Part shown: piece by piece, positions 1-7,655 of the stretch
How positions within the stretch are numbered: position 1 is the stretch's first letter
Layout: every line of letters starts with the position of its first letter
DNA from: an uncultured Magnetococcales bacterium
GTDB taxonomy: Bacteria > Pseudomonadota > Magnetococcia > Magnetococcales > Magnetaquicoccaceae
DNA length: 7,703 bases
Assembly: GCA_903913345.1 (NCBI GenBank)
Contig: CAIWLA010000572.1
Coordinates: 1 to 7,703 of the forward strand
Direction of reading: 5' to 3'
The notes under the pieces: generated by a model
Told to the model about the DNA's origin: nothing
The model's database searches: none
What the model saw: the letters and a program-made list of their open reading frames with translations, nothing else
Position numbers and translations under genes: made by a program

Positions 1-1007
1 ACGGCCTTTTGATAGCATTCAATCGCCTCATCCAACCGACCCTGATCCACCAAGGCCACGCCCAGGTTGCCGAGGGCTCCACTGTAATCCGGTTTGATGG
101 CCAGTGCCCGCCGATAGCAAGTCATAGCCTCTTCCAGTTTTCCCTGTTCCTGCAAGGCGATGCCCAGATTGTTGTGGGCTTCGTACAGTTCCGGTGCCGC
201 CTCCAGTGCCCTTTGATAACTCTCGGTCGCCTCTTGCAATCGCCCCTCTCCCAGCAAGGCATTCCCCAGATTATTGTGGGCATCCCGGTAATCCGGTTTG
301 ATTTCCAATGCCTTGCGGTAATGGGCAATGGCGGCATCGGCCTCTCCCTGGGCCAGAAAAATATTGCCCAGATTGCGGTAGGCCTCGTAATGATCCGGCT
401 GAATGGCCAACGCCCTCTGACAGCAGGCGATGGCCTCGGCCATCCTGCCCTGCGACTGAAAGGCCATCCCCATGTTATTGCAGGCCTCTGGATACTGGGG
501 GTTGATCTCCAGTGCCCTTTGATAGGCCGCAATGGCCTCCTCCAGCCGACCCTCTTTCTGCAAGGCGTTGCCCAGGTTGTTATAACCCGCATAAAAATCG
601 GGCTGGACCTCCACGGCCTTTCGGTAATGGAGGAGGGCCTCCTCTATCTGACCCAGTTCGTGGAGGGCATTGCCCAGGTTGCAATGGGCCATATGAAACA
701 GGGGTTGTATGGCCAGTGCCTGTTGATAGCAGGTGACGGCCTCCTTCCGGTGGCCCATCGCGAGGTGGACGATCCCAAAATTATTGAGAAACAAGGGTTC
801 GTTTGGACAAAGGGCCACCGCCTTGCCAATCCATTCGATGGCCTCTTCGTGGTACCCGTTCTGGTGGCACAGATAGCCCAGCAGGTGGGCGGCGGTGGGA
901 TGGTCGGGTTGTGCGGCCAGGACCGAACGGTAGATGGCCTCGGCCTCTGGTCGTCGGTTGGCCTGATGGTGCGCCAGTCCCTCCTGAATCTGCGCCTGCC
1001 ACCGGAC
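1..1007 (-). repeat. Second TPR array, eight complete units plus a partial ninth running off the window
   Basis: Units encode residues 856-1190 of the same protein. The repeat-ending prolines are at 889, 923, 957, 991, 1025, 1059, 1093, 1127 and 1161, again every 34 residues, and a further unit is cut by the window edge. The opening (GLAHHQ, EAEAIY, HLLGYL, HEEAIEW, PLFL) copies the opening of the first array (GLKHHQ, EAEALY, HLLGYL, HEEAIEW, PLFL). The register shift between the arrays is exactly 839 residues. This points to duplication of a whole module rather than simple growth of one array. Confidence 0.9.
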
Positions 1008-3572
1008 ATCTTGTGGGTCGATGCCGTTGGGGGGGGATAGGGTTGTGATGCGGGTGGGTGCCGCCCTCGGTCCCGCTGCCCCCGGCGACCGGTTGGCAGG
1101 GGGGGGCTGTTTCAGGGGTATACCCTCCCGATCCATCGGTGATACATCGATATGGTCCGGCGACAGTCCCGCCTGCAGCCGATTCCACATGGCCTCATAG
1201 GCCGCCTCCAGACCCCTGGCATAACGGGGGGTGTCAAACAGGGGGGCGGTGGGCAGATTGGCTTGCAGACGGTGCCGAATGGCGGCCAGTCGTGCCGGAT
1301 CCTGGGCCAATGCCAGAATTAATTGTTCATATTCCTCCAGGGAATAGGTGATCAATTCCGGCAGACCCACGTTGTACAACAGGCTGCCCGCCACGCGGGA
1401 GGCAAAGGTTTCACCGGCGCAAGTGACCATCGGGCAACCCGCCCAGAGGGCATCGCTGCCGGTGGTGTGGGCGTTGCATGGAAAGGTATCCAGGACGAGA
1501 TCCACCAGGCGGTAGCGGGCCAGATGTTGGGGGGAGGGGAGGAACGGTGCAAACAACAGTCGGGCACCGTTCACCCCCCGTGCCTCGGCCTCCCGGCGCA
1601 GGTTGGCTGCGGCATGGGGGTTGGACTCCCACAGCCACAAGAGGCTCTCCGGGGTGGCGCGCACTATCCGCATCCAGATGTCGAAGAGTGTCGGGTTTAT
1701 CTTGTAGGTTTTATTGAAACTGGCGAAGAGCAGACCACCCGCCGGTATGGCGCACTCTTGGCGGGTGGGATGCCAGGGGGCGATGGTCCGTTGGCGATCA
1801 TTGGGCTGGTAACAGTCGGGCAAACGGACAATTTTTTCCGTAAAATGGGCCTCGAAACCGGGTGGGGTGATGAACGGGTCAGAGAGGATATAATCGATAA
1901 AGGGGGTGCCCACCGTTCCCGGAGAGCCCAGCCAGCTGGCCTGGATGGGGGCGGGACGGAAGGAGGGAATCTCCAGACGGGCATCCTTGGTGTACCCCTT
2001 CATCTCGACCAGGATATGGACCCCATCGTCCAGAATGCGTTGGGCTGCCTCCCGGTGGGAAACGGGAAAGAGGTCCACAAAGGTGTCGCTGGCGGCCATG
2101 ATCCGTTGTCGGCCTGGGGTGCCACTGTCGATTCCATAGGAGTAGGCGATGATTTCAAAGCGGTCGCGGTCGTGCAACTCGAACAACTCCGCCATCAATT
2201 GTACCGTGGCATGATCCTGAAAATCGCTGGAGAGATAGCCAATCTTGAGTCGATCGGGACGGTTTTCCGCCGACCGGGTGGTGCAGAGGGGGGGTTGCGC
2301 GGGATAGTGGGCGTCGGCCCACCAGACCGCGCTCAATCGCTGTTCCTCGGCAGAGCAGGGCAACGAGATGAAAAAAAAGGGATTGATCTCTCCCCTTCTG
2401 GTGTAAAACAGGGCGATCATGCGGTCATAATAGGCCTGGAAATCGCGCCAGTTGCACAGATGCAGCCACTGGTGCAGGAGCGCGCCATGGGCCGACAGGT
2501 TGTCGGGTTTGACCGCAATGGCCTTCTGGTAGCAAACGGCGGACTCTTCCATGTTGCCCTGGTCTTGCAGGGCAAAGCCCAGGTTGCCGAGGGCGGTGTG
2601 AAAATCCGGTTTGATGGCCAACGAACGTCGATAACAGGCGATGGCCTCCGCCATTCTGCCGCTCTTGACCAGGGCATTGCCCAGATTGCAATGGCCTTCG
2701 TAGAGATCGGGCTTGATGATCAGGGCGCGTTGATAGCAATCGATGGCTTCATCCCGTTTTCCTTGATCGATCAAGACATTGCCCAGATTGCTGAGGGCCA
2801 TGTAGGAGTGGGGATTGATGGCCAACGCCCGTTGATAGCAGGCGATGGCCTCTTCTTCTTTTTGTTGTGCTTTCAGGAGGTTCCCCAGGTTGCTCAGGGC
2901 CTCCTGAAAATCCGGCTTGATGGTCAACGCCTGTTGATAGCAGGCGATGGCCTCCGTCCACTGACCTTGCGCATACCGAGCAAGCCCCATGTTGTTATAG
3001 GCATCATGGGAGTTGGGGTGGATGGCCAGTGCCCGTTGATAACAGAGGATGGCCTCCTCCCATTGACCGATGCCTTGCAGGACATTACCCATATTGCTGA
3101 GGGCTTCGTGGAGGTTGGGTTGGATGGCCAATGCCTTCTGGTAGCAGGCGATGGCCTCCTCCTGTTTGTGCTGTTCGTGCAGGAGATTGCCCATGCTGCA
3201 CAGGGTCACGCAAAAATCCGGCTGGATGGCCAGTGCCCGCTGGTAGCAGGCAAGGGCCTCCTCGCGTCGGCCCAGGTGTTGCAGTATGTTGCCCAGATGA
3301 TCCAGAAAAAGGGGTTGTTCGGGGGCGGCGGCGATGGCCTTGTTGAGCCATTCAATGGCCTCCTCGTGGTGGCCGAGATGGTGCCGGAGATAGCCCAACA
3401 GATGGAGTGCATCGGGATGGTTGGGTTGCATTCGAAGCACCTGTCGGTACAGGGCCTCGGCCTCCTGCCATTGACCCGCCTGATGATGTTTCAGCCCGTT
3501 CTGGAGGAGCGCGGACGACGGATTGACCGCATGGCGTCGTGGCGCAGTCACTTGGGGTTTTTTCGGATGCAT
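1..3572 (-). CDS. TPR-GT41-TPR protein: putative O-GlcNAc-transferase-like (SPINDLY type) glycosyltransferase, C-terminus beyond window
   Basis: This reading frame is open from ATG 3572 to the window edge (1190 complete residues, no stop); in-frame TAA 3630-3632 is the rfbB stop. A weak AGGTG lies about 6 nt before the ATG; GTG 3581 is a less likely start. Residues 17-357 are ten 34-residue TPRs of the form EAIACYQRALAIKPD. The GT41 domain covers about 440-800. Its marks are KIGYLSSDFQDH (His454 matches the human OGT His498), GYTKDAR, RPAPIQASWLGSPGT (539-553), FNKTYKINP (Lys624 matches the UDP-binding Lys842), and HTTGSDALWAG (702-712) followed by GETFASRVA. These residues are intact, so the enzyme looks active. 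A proline-rich linker (about 801-855) leads to a second TPR array (856-1190 and beyond). There is no signal peptide or membrane segment, so it is probably cytoplasmic. GT41 enzymes move GlcNAc or another hexose from a UDP-sugar onto Ser/Thr or Asn; donor and target here are unknown. It follows rfbB by 57 nt, probably in the same operon. Confidence 0.9.
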   Translation of the reverse strand, partial: MHPKKPQVTAPRRHAVNPSSALLQNGLKHHQAGQWQEAEALYRQVLRMQPNHPDALHLLGYLRHHLGHHEEAIEWLNKAIAAAPEQPLFLDHLGNILQHLGRREEALACYQRALAIQPDFCVTLCSMGNLLHEQHKQEEAIACYQKALAIQPNLHEALSNMGNVLQGIGQWEEAILCYQRALAIHPNSHDAYNNMGLARYAQGQWTEAIACYQQALTIKPDFQEALSNLGNLLKAQQKEEEAIACYQRALAINPHSYMALSNLGNVLIDQGKRDEAIDCYQRALIIKPDLYEGHCNLGNALVKSGRMAEAIACYRRSLAIKPDFHTALGNLGFALQDQGNMEESAVCYQKAIAVKPDNLSAHGALLHQWLHLCNWRDFQAYYDRMIALFYTRRGEINPFFFISLPCSAEEQRLSAVWWADAHYPAQPPLCTTRSAENRPDRLKIGYLSSDFQDHATVQLMAELFELHDRDRFEIIAYSYGIDSGTPGRQRIMAASDTFVDLFPVSHREAAQRILDDGVHILVEMKGYTKDARLEIPSFRPAPIQASWLGSPGTVGTPFIDYILSDPFITPPGFEAHFTEKIVRLPDCYQPNDRQRTIAPWHPTRQECAIPAGGLLFASFNKTYKINPTLFDIWMRIVRATPESLLWLWESNPHAAANLRREAEARGVNGARLLFAPFLPSPQHLARYRLVDLVLDTFPCNAHTTGSDALWAGCPMVTCAGETFASRVAGSLLYNVGLPELITYSLEEYEQLILALAQDPARLAAIRHRLQANLPTAPLFDTPRYARGLEAAYEAMWNRLQAGLSPDHIDVSPMDREGIPLKQPPPANRSPGAAGPRAAPTRITTLSPPNGIDPQDVRWQAQIQEGLAHHQANRRPEAEAIYRSVLAAQPDHPTAAHLLGYLCHQNGYHEEAIEWIGKAVALCPNEPLFLNNFGIVHLAMGHRKEAVTCYQQALAIQPLFHMAHCNLGNALHELGQIEEALLHYRKAVEVQPDFYAGYNNLGNALQKEGRLEEAIAAYQRALEINPQYPEACNNMGMAFQSQGRMAEAIACCQRALAIQPDHYEAYRNLGNIFLAQGEADAAIAHYRKALEIKPDYRDAHNNLGNALLGEGRLQEATESYQRALEAAPELYEAHNNLGIALQEQGKLEEAMTCYRRALAIKPDYSGALGNLGVALVDQGRLDEAIECYQKA
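2502..3524 (-). repeat. First TPR array, ten 34-residue (102-bp) units
   Basis: Ten consecutive units encode residues 17-357 of the TPR-GT41 protein. The repeat-ending proline falls at residues 50, 84, 118, 152, 186, 220, 254, 288, 322 and 356, an exact 34-residue step. Units 3-10 follow the classic TPR pattern, with NLGN in helix A and EAIACYQRALAIxPD in helix B. The first two units are more divergent. A degenerate helical stretch (about 358-392) joins the array to the catalytic domain. In OGT-family enzymes this superhelix recognises the protein substrate. At DNA level the helix-B segments are nearly identical between units. Confidence 0.92.
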
Positions 3573-3629
3573 GGTGCGCACCTGACCGTTCTTTAGTGGG
3601 TGGTGATGATTCGGGTCGCCTGCATACGG

Positions 3630-4703
3630 TTATTGCGACCCTCTGGCCCGGATCTCCCGCCACCACTGTTCGTTATCCAGGTACCAGGCAATGGTCTTTC
3701 TGAGACCGGTCTCAAAGTGCTCTCTGGGCTGGTAGCCCAGGGTGCGGGCCATTTTGGTGGCATCGATGGCATAACGACGGTCGTGACCCAGTCGATCCTG
3801 AACAAAGGTGATCAGGCGGTCGGCACTCTGACCGGTGGCGGGGGGGGCGTTTGGATAGCGTCGCGCGAGGGTTGGTGTGCGGGCAAAGGCCTGATCCATC
3901 TCCCGGCAGATCAGGCGGACAATCTCAATGTTTTTCCATTCGTTATCGCCACCGATTTTGTAGACCTCTCCGGGGCGGCCCTGCTGGAGAATCAACTCGA
4001 TGCCTCGGATATGGTCTTCCACATAGAGCCAGTCCCGCACGTTCAGGCCGTCTCCGTAAACGGGCAGGTTCTGGTTGTTGAGAATGTGGAGGATCAACAG
4101 GGGGATCAACTTTTCCGGGAACTGGTAGGGGCCATAATTATTGGAGCAATTGCTGATGGTGGTTTCCAGCCCATAGGTATGGTGGTAGGCGCGGACCAGA
4201 TGATCGGAAGCCGCCTTGCTGGCCGAATAGGGGGAGTTGGGGGCGTAGGGGGTGGTCTCCGTGAAGGGGGGATCGTCTGGTCCGAGGGAACCGTACACCT
4301 CATCGGTGGAGATGTGGTGAAAGCGGTGTTTTTTGGCCCGTTTTTCGTCCAGCCAGACCGTTTTGGCCGCCTTCAGGAGGGCATGGGTGCCCAGTATGTT
4401 GGTCTCCAGGAAGGCGTCCGGTCCATGGATGGAGCGATCCACATGGGACTCGGCGGCAAAATGGACCAGGGTCTCCACCGCTTCCTCCCGCAACAGTCGG
4501 CAGACCAGATCATAGTGGCCGATATCGCCCTGGATGAATCGGAAGGCGGGACGAGGGGTCAGATCGGCCAGGTTGGCCCGGTTGCCGGCATAGGTCAGGG
4601 CATCCAGGACCACAACCCGATCCTGGGGATGATGATCCAACCAATAGCGGACAAAATGGGTGCCGATGAATCCCGCGCCGCCGGTGACCAGCAGATTAGC
4701 CAT
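3630..4703 (-). CDS. rfbB: dTDP-glucose 4,6-dehydratase
   Basis: RfbB (RmlB) converts dTDP-D-glucose to dTDP-4-keto-6-deoxy-D-glucose with bound NAD+, the second step of dTDP-L-rhamnose synthesis in the cytoplasm. The protein has 357 residues, normal for the family. It is an extended short-chain dehydrogenase with the N-terminal NAD-binding glycine motif TGGAGFIG (7-14), HFAAESHVDRS (81-91), the catalytic ISTDEVYG segment (Thr133, Asp134, Glu135) and YSASK with Tyr159 and Lys163. SNNYGPYQFPEKLIP (187-201), NVRDWLYVEDH (221-231) and a late RRYAIDATK segment are also typical. The ATG at 4703 overlaps the end of rfbD by 8 nt and has only a weak AGG ahead of it, suggesting translational coupling. 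It is the last sugar-pathway gene before the TPR-GT41 gene. An 8-nt C run (plus-strand 3840-3847) encodes the Pro-Pro of NAPPATG without disturbing the frame. Confidence 0.97.
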   Translation of the reverse strand: MANLLVTGGAGFIGTHFVRYWLDHHPQDRVVVLDALTYAGNRANLADLTPRPAFRFIQGDIGHYDLVCRLLREEAVETLVHFAAESHVDRSIHGPDAFLETNILGTHALLKAAKTVWLDEKRAKKHRFHHISTDEVYGSLGPDDPPFTETTPYAPNSPYSASKAASDHLVRAYHHTYGLETTISNCSNNYGPYQFPEKLIPLLILHILNNQNLPVYGDGLNVRDWLYVEDHIRGIELILQQGRPGEVYKIGGDNEWKNIEIVRLICREMDQAFARTPTLARRYPNAPPATGQSADRLITFVQDRLGHDRRYAIDATKMARTLGYQPREHFETGLRKTIAWYLDNEQWWREIRARGSQ

Positions 4704-5565
4704 GTTTGCCTATCCGTTGCAACATGTTGCACAGGGCAACGCGCCAGTGGTCGGCGGTATGGCCCATGGCCTGCCAGGTCTCTGTCTTGTCCAAAACGCT
4801 GAAGGCCGGGCGGACGGCTGCCGTGGGATAGAGGGCGGTGGGGATGGGATGCAGGGCGACGGGGTGTTGCAACAGTCCCCGGATCAGCCCCTCTTCTTGA
4901 ATGGCCTGTGCAAAATCATACCAACTGGCCACACCGGCATCGGTCCAGTGGTGGACTCCGGTCAAGCGCAACGTCAGCATGGTCCAGATGGCCGCTGCCA
5001 GCCCCTTGGCCCAGGTGGGGGTGCCGATCTGATCCGCCACAATTTCCAGGGAGGGGCGTTCCCGCATGAGCCGCAGCATGGTTTTGACAAAGTTCTGGCC
5101 AAAGGCGGAGTAGACCCAGGCGGTGCGGATAATCAGGGCCTCTTCGCCCAGGATCTCCTGTACCCGGCGTTCCCCCTCGCGTTTGCTGGCACCGTAGACC
5201 CCCAATGGATGGGGGAGGGCATCGGGACGATAGGGGGTGCTCTGCCGACCATCGAAGACAAAATCGGTGGAGAGATGAATCAGGCGTATCTGCTGTTCCT
5301 GGGCGATCCTGGCCAAGCGTTCCGGCCCGATGGCGTTGATGGCAAAGGCGGCCTCCGGCTCCTGTTCGGCCTGGTCTACGGCGGTATAGGCGGCGGTATT
5401 GATGATGGCCTCGGGTTGGACCTCCCGCATGGCCTGACGCAGGGCGAGATCGTCGGTAATATCCAGCATCTCGTGCCCCATGGCCGTCAACGTCATCCCG
5501 ACGGGAGCCGTCTCCCGCAACTCCCGCCCCACCTGTCCATCGGCTCCCAGCAGCAGCACCCTCAT
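4696..5565 (-). CDS. rfbD: dTDP-4-dehydrorhamnose reductase
   Basis: RfbD (RmlD) reduces dTDP-4-keto-L-rhamnose with NAD(P)H to dTDP-L-rhamnose, the final step of the pathway. The 289-residue product has the family's usual length. Visible features are the N-terminal nucleotide-binding motif [13 protein letters not shown] (1-13), NTAAYTAVDQAE (56-67), the STDFVFDG segment (Thr100, Asp101), YGASKREGE with Tyr124 and Lys128, and a C-terminal HHWTDAGVASWYDFA (205-219). I place the start at 5565, not at the further upstream ATG 5676. It matches family N-termini, has GGAG 8 nt upstream, and forms an ATGA overlap with the rfbC stop. The 37 extra upstream residues are arginine- and proline-rich and unlike RfbD. 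The stop overlaps the rfbB start by 8 nt. Confidence 0.96.
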   Translation of the reverse strand: MRVLLLGADGQVGRELRETAPVGMTLTAMGHEMLDITDDLALRQAMREVQPEAIINTAAYTAVDQAEQEPEAAFAINAIGPERLARIAQEQQIRLIHLSTDFVFDGRQSTPYRPDALPHPLGVYGASKREGERRVQEILGEEALIIRTAWVYSAFGQNFVKTMLRLMRERPSLEIVADQIGTPTWAKGLAAAIWTMLTLRLTGVHHWTDAGVASWYDFAQAIQEEGLIRGLLQHPVALHPIPTALYPTAAVRPAFSVLDKTETWQAMGHTADHWRVALCNMLQRIGKHG

Positions 5566-6128
5566 GGATAACACTCCGCCTGACGAAAGGCAACGGCGGC
5601 ACCATCCTTTGGGGAGAGGGCGGGGGGGAGACCGGGGAGCAGGGGCCAGTCGATACCGAGGTCGGGATCGTTCCACAGAATGGCCCGTTCATGGGCCGGG
5701 GCGTAAAAATCGGTACATTTGTAGGCGAACAGGGCGGCGGGACTGAGGACATAAAAGCCGTGGGCAAATCCGGGTGGAACCCACATCATGCGCTTGTTTT
5801 CCCAAGACAATCGCTCTCCCACCCACTGCCCGAAGGTGGGAGAATGGCGGCGCAGATCAACGGCGACATCAAAGACCTCGCCCGCCAACACCTGCACCAG
5901 TTTTCCCTGTGGCCTCTGGATTTGGTGGTGCAGTCCACGCAGGGTGCCTTGTATCGATTCGCTGAGGTTGTCCTGCACCATGCTGGCCTCTATGCCCGCT
6001 GCCGCAAAGGTTTCCAGTTGCCACGATTCCAGGAAGCAGCCCCGACTGTCACCAAATACTTTGGGCTGGATGACGACCACAGACGGGAGTCTGGTTGGGA
6101 TGAATTGGAAAGGCATGTTGCCGATCAT
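5562..6128 (-). CDS. rfbC: dTDP-4-dehydrorhamnose 3,5-epimerase
   Basis: RfbC (RmlC) epimerises dTDP-4-keto-6-deoxy-D-glucose at C3 and C5 to dTDP-4-keto-L-rhamnose. The 188-residue product is a typical single cupin-fold epimerase. It shows [16 protein letters not shown] (21-36), VQDNLSES (51-58), GTLRGLHHQ with the expected catalytic histidine at 67, [18 protein letters not shown] (83-100), a [12 protein letters not shown] core (116-127), and [10 protein letters not shown] (153-162), which carries the conserved acidic residues. The start at 6128 overlaps the rfbA stop as ATGA. GAGGA directly abuts this ATG, so spacing is poor. The second Met (6116, [11 protein letters not shown]) gives an N-terminus nearer the family's usual beginning, so the true start is uncertain by four residues. 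The stop overlaps the rfbD start by 4 nt. Confidence 0.96.
   Translation of the reverse strand: MIGNMPFQFIPTRLPSVVVIQPKVFGDSRGCFLESWQLETFAAAGIEASMVQDNLSESIQGTLRGLHHQIQRPQGKLVQVLAGEVFDVAVDLRRHSPTFGQWVGERLSWENKRMMWVPPGFAHGFYVLSPAALFAYKCTDFYAPAHERAILWNDPDLGIDWPLLPGLPPALSPKDGAAVAFRQAECYP
5574..5577 (-). promoter_or_regulatory. Ribosome binding site GGAG for rfbD
   Basis: GGAG on the minus strand lies inside the end of rfbC, 8 nt before the rfbD ATG at 5565. It decides in favour of the shorter rfbD over the longer frame beginning at 5676. Confidence 0.6.
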
Positions 6129-7000
6129 TCCTCGTTCAGAATGCGCAAAAGATAATCCCCGTAGCCACTTTTGCGCAGGGGATCCGCCAGGTTGGCCAGT
6201 TGTTCCGCCCCGATGAAGGCCATGCGATAGGCGATCTCTTCCGGGCAGGAAATTTTCAACCCTTGTCGTTCTTCCATGGCCCGGACAAAGCTGGTGGCAT
6301 CGGCCAGAGAGGCGGGGGTGCCGGTATCCAGCCAGGCAATGCCCCGTCCCAGGCGTTCCACCCGCAGATCGCCACGGGCCAGATAGACCTTGTTGACGTC
6401 GGTAATTTCCAGTTCGCCCCGGGCCGAGGGTCGGATCCCCTCCGCGATGCCGACGACATCGTTATCGTAGAAATACAAGCCGGTGACGGCATAATGGGAT
6501 CGGGGTGCGGCGGGTTTTTCTTCAATGTCCAACGCCTGTCCCGCCTTGTCGAAGGTGACGACCCCGTATCGTTCGGGATCCTTGACATAGTAGCCGAACA
6601 CCGTGGCTCCCTGGAGACGTTCTGCCGCCTGTTGCAGGGTGCCGATCAGTCCTTTGCCGTAGAATATGTTGTCGCCGAGGATCAGGCAGACCGGATGGGT
6701 GCCGATGAACGGCTTGCCGAGCAAAAAGGCCTGTGCCAGTCCGGCCGGATGTTCCTGGACGACATAATGCAAGGCGATGCCCCACTGTGAACCGTCCCCC
6801 AGGAGTGTCTGATAGGAGGCCTGGTCCTTGGGTGTGGTAATGATCAGGATGTCCCGAATGCCCGCCATCATCAACACGGTCAGTGGGTAGTAGACCATGG
6901 GCTTGTCGTAAATGGGCAGCAGTTGCTTGCTGACGGCCGTGGTGAGCGGGTAGAGTCGGGTTCCAGAACCTCCGGCCAGGATAATTCCTTTATATTTCAT
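6125..7000 (-). CDS. rfbA: Glucose-1-phosphate thymidylyltransferase
   Basis: RfbA (RmlA) joins dTTP and glucose-1-phosphate to give dTDP-glucose and pyrophosphate. This is the entry step of the pathway and the usual point of feedback inhibition by dTDP-rhamnose. The product has 291 residues, the standard length. Motifs seen are the nucleotide-binding signature [14 protein letters not shown] (7-20), [17 protein letters not shown] (24-40), [11 protein letters not shown] (82-92), [10 protein letters not shown] with the metal-binding aspartate at 110, IEEKP with Lys162, GLYFYDNDV (174-182), GELEITDVN (195-203) and AWLDTGT with the second metal aspartate at 225. The ATG at 7000 is preceded by a purine-rich GAGAAAAAAGA stretch that may serve as a weak ribosome site. 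It is the first gene of the minus-strand cluster, and its stop overlaps rfbC in an ATGA. Confidence 0.97.
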   Translation of the reverse strand: MKYKGIILAGGSGTRLYPLTTAVSKQLLPIYDKPMVYYPLTVLMMAGIRDILIITTPKDQASYQTLLGDGSQWGIALHYVVQEHPAGLAQAFLLGKPFIGTHPVCLILGDNIFYGKGLIGTLQQAAERLQGATVFGYYVKDPERYGVVTFDKAGQALDIEEKPAAPRSHYAVTGLYFYDNDVVGIAEGIRPSARGELEITDVNKVYLARGDLRVERLGRGIAWLDTGTPASLADATSFVRAMEERQGLKISCPEEIAYRMAFIGAEQLANLADPLRKSGYGDYLLRILNEE

Positions 7001-7587
7001 TCTTTTTTCTCGGTGCTGGATCGTCGCGGGAGGGAAAAAGTCCCCGTTCCCTGAGGGTTTTAGTGTCTCTACCCACCTCCCTTCAGACTACCTTTTCGGG
7101 TATCATTTGTACAGTTTAATTTCGGTGACCCGACGGGTTTGGCTCTTTTTTTCGACTTTCAATACGAGCTGGCCGGTGGTATTCCCTTGTGCCCTTTCTG
7201 GATGGCGGGTGTGGAATGGGCAGGAGAAACTCGGTTGTGTGCAGCGCGTATTGGCCCTGTTCGGAGAGTGGCATCCTGTTTGCTTGTTCTTTGCATCAGA
7301 GGGATTGAACGGGTCGGTTCATGCCTTGGATGGAGGCAGGGGGATATTTGTTCCCGCTTCGATAATGGTGTACATCGGTTCGATAACCCATTTTTCGCTT
7401 GACATTGGCATGGTGTATGTGGCAAAGTTCACCTAATCGGAAAATTTTGAGTCACGGGAAGGGGGCCAGGGATGGGTGCCTGCTGTGCCTTTGTGCGTGT
7501 TTTTGTCGGTTCTGATGGGCGTTTGAGCTGATTCGCCTGACCCAGAACGGGGGGATTTTTTTTCCGGTTACCGATAGATTGTTCTTC

Positions 7588-7620
7588 AGGGTTGGTCGTT
7601 TTTTGCCGACCAACTCTTTT
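7588..7620 (+). terminator. Putative Rho-independent terminator
   Basis: GTTGGTCG (7591-7598) pairs perfectly with CGACCAAC (7607-7614) around an 8-nt loop. Three further pairs (one of them G-U) extend the stem to 7588 and 7617. The downstream side reads TCTTTT and ends at 7620, which gives a short U-tail only for plus-strand transcription; the opposite strand has no T-run after the stem. The gene it would serve is not evident, since no convincing plus-strand gene precedes it. Confidence 0.45.
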
Positions 7621-7634
7621 AGGATCGGGCGTAG

Positions 7635-7655
7635 TCCCTGCCAAGTGAGCAGGGA
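7635..7655. other. Perfect 7-bp stem-loop of unknown role
   Basis: TCCCTGC (7635-7641) pairs with GCAGGGA (7649-7655) around a 7-nt loop. There is no T-run on either side, so it is not a standard terminator. It lies 15 nt beyond the terminator-like hairpin and could be part of a structured RNA, an operator or chance. Confidence 0.3.

Noticed and set aside
1134..1136. ATG in the linker as the start of a separate second TPR gene
   Set aside because: No stop separates it from the GT41 part, no ribosome binding site precedes it, and the frame is continuous through the linker.
1323..3596. A 757-codon open frame on the plus strand opposite the TPR-GT41 gene, and a similar one at 9-1040
   Set aside because: Both are codon-aligned antisense of the real gene, open because the sense strand rarely uses TTA, CTA or TCA. 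Their repetitive translation mirrors the TPR units and matches no family.
3600..4802. A 400-codon plus-strand frame opposite rfbB, and a 303-codon one (4660-5571) opposite rfbD
   Set aside because: The minus strand here encodes unmistakable RfbB and RfbD with intact motifs, so these are shadows.
5566..5676. N-terminal extension of rfbD starting at ATG 5676
   Set aside because: The extra 37 residues lie within rfbC and are arginine- and proline-rich. The shorter start has GGAG 8 nt upstream, an ATGA overlap and the family N-terminus.
7066..7084. Possible ops/JUMPstart element (GGCGGTAG type) upstream of rfbA
   Set aside because: The minus strand reads GGTGGGTAGAGA, which shares only the GGTAG core with the ops consensus. 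The rest of JUMPstart is absent.
7128..7152. Short hairpin (ACCC/GGGT) followed by seven Ts as a plus-strand terminator
   Set aside because: The stem is only 4-5 bp and the T-run starts 7 nt after it, too weak to call.
7399..7427. TTGACA at 7399-7404 as a plus-strand sigma-70 promoter
   Set aside because: No -10-like hexamer lies 16-18 nt downstream, and no supported gene follows on that strand.
7107..7436. 109-codon plus-strand frame as a possible small gene
   Set aside because: TTG start, no ribosome site, no motif or family resemblance. A competing frame (7139-7402) of similar length overlaps it.
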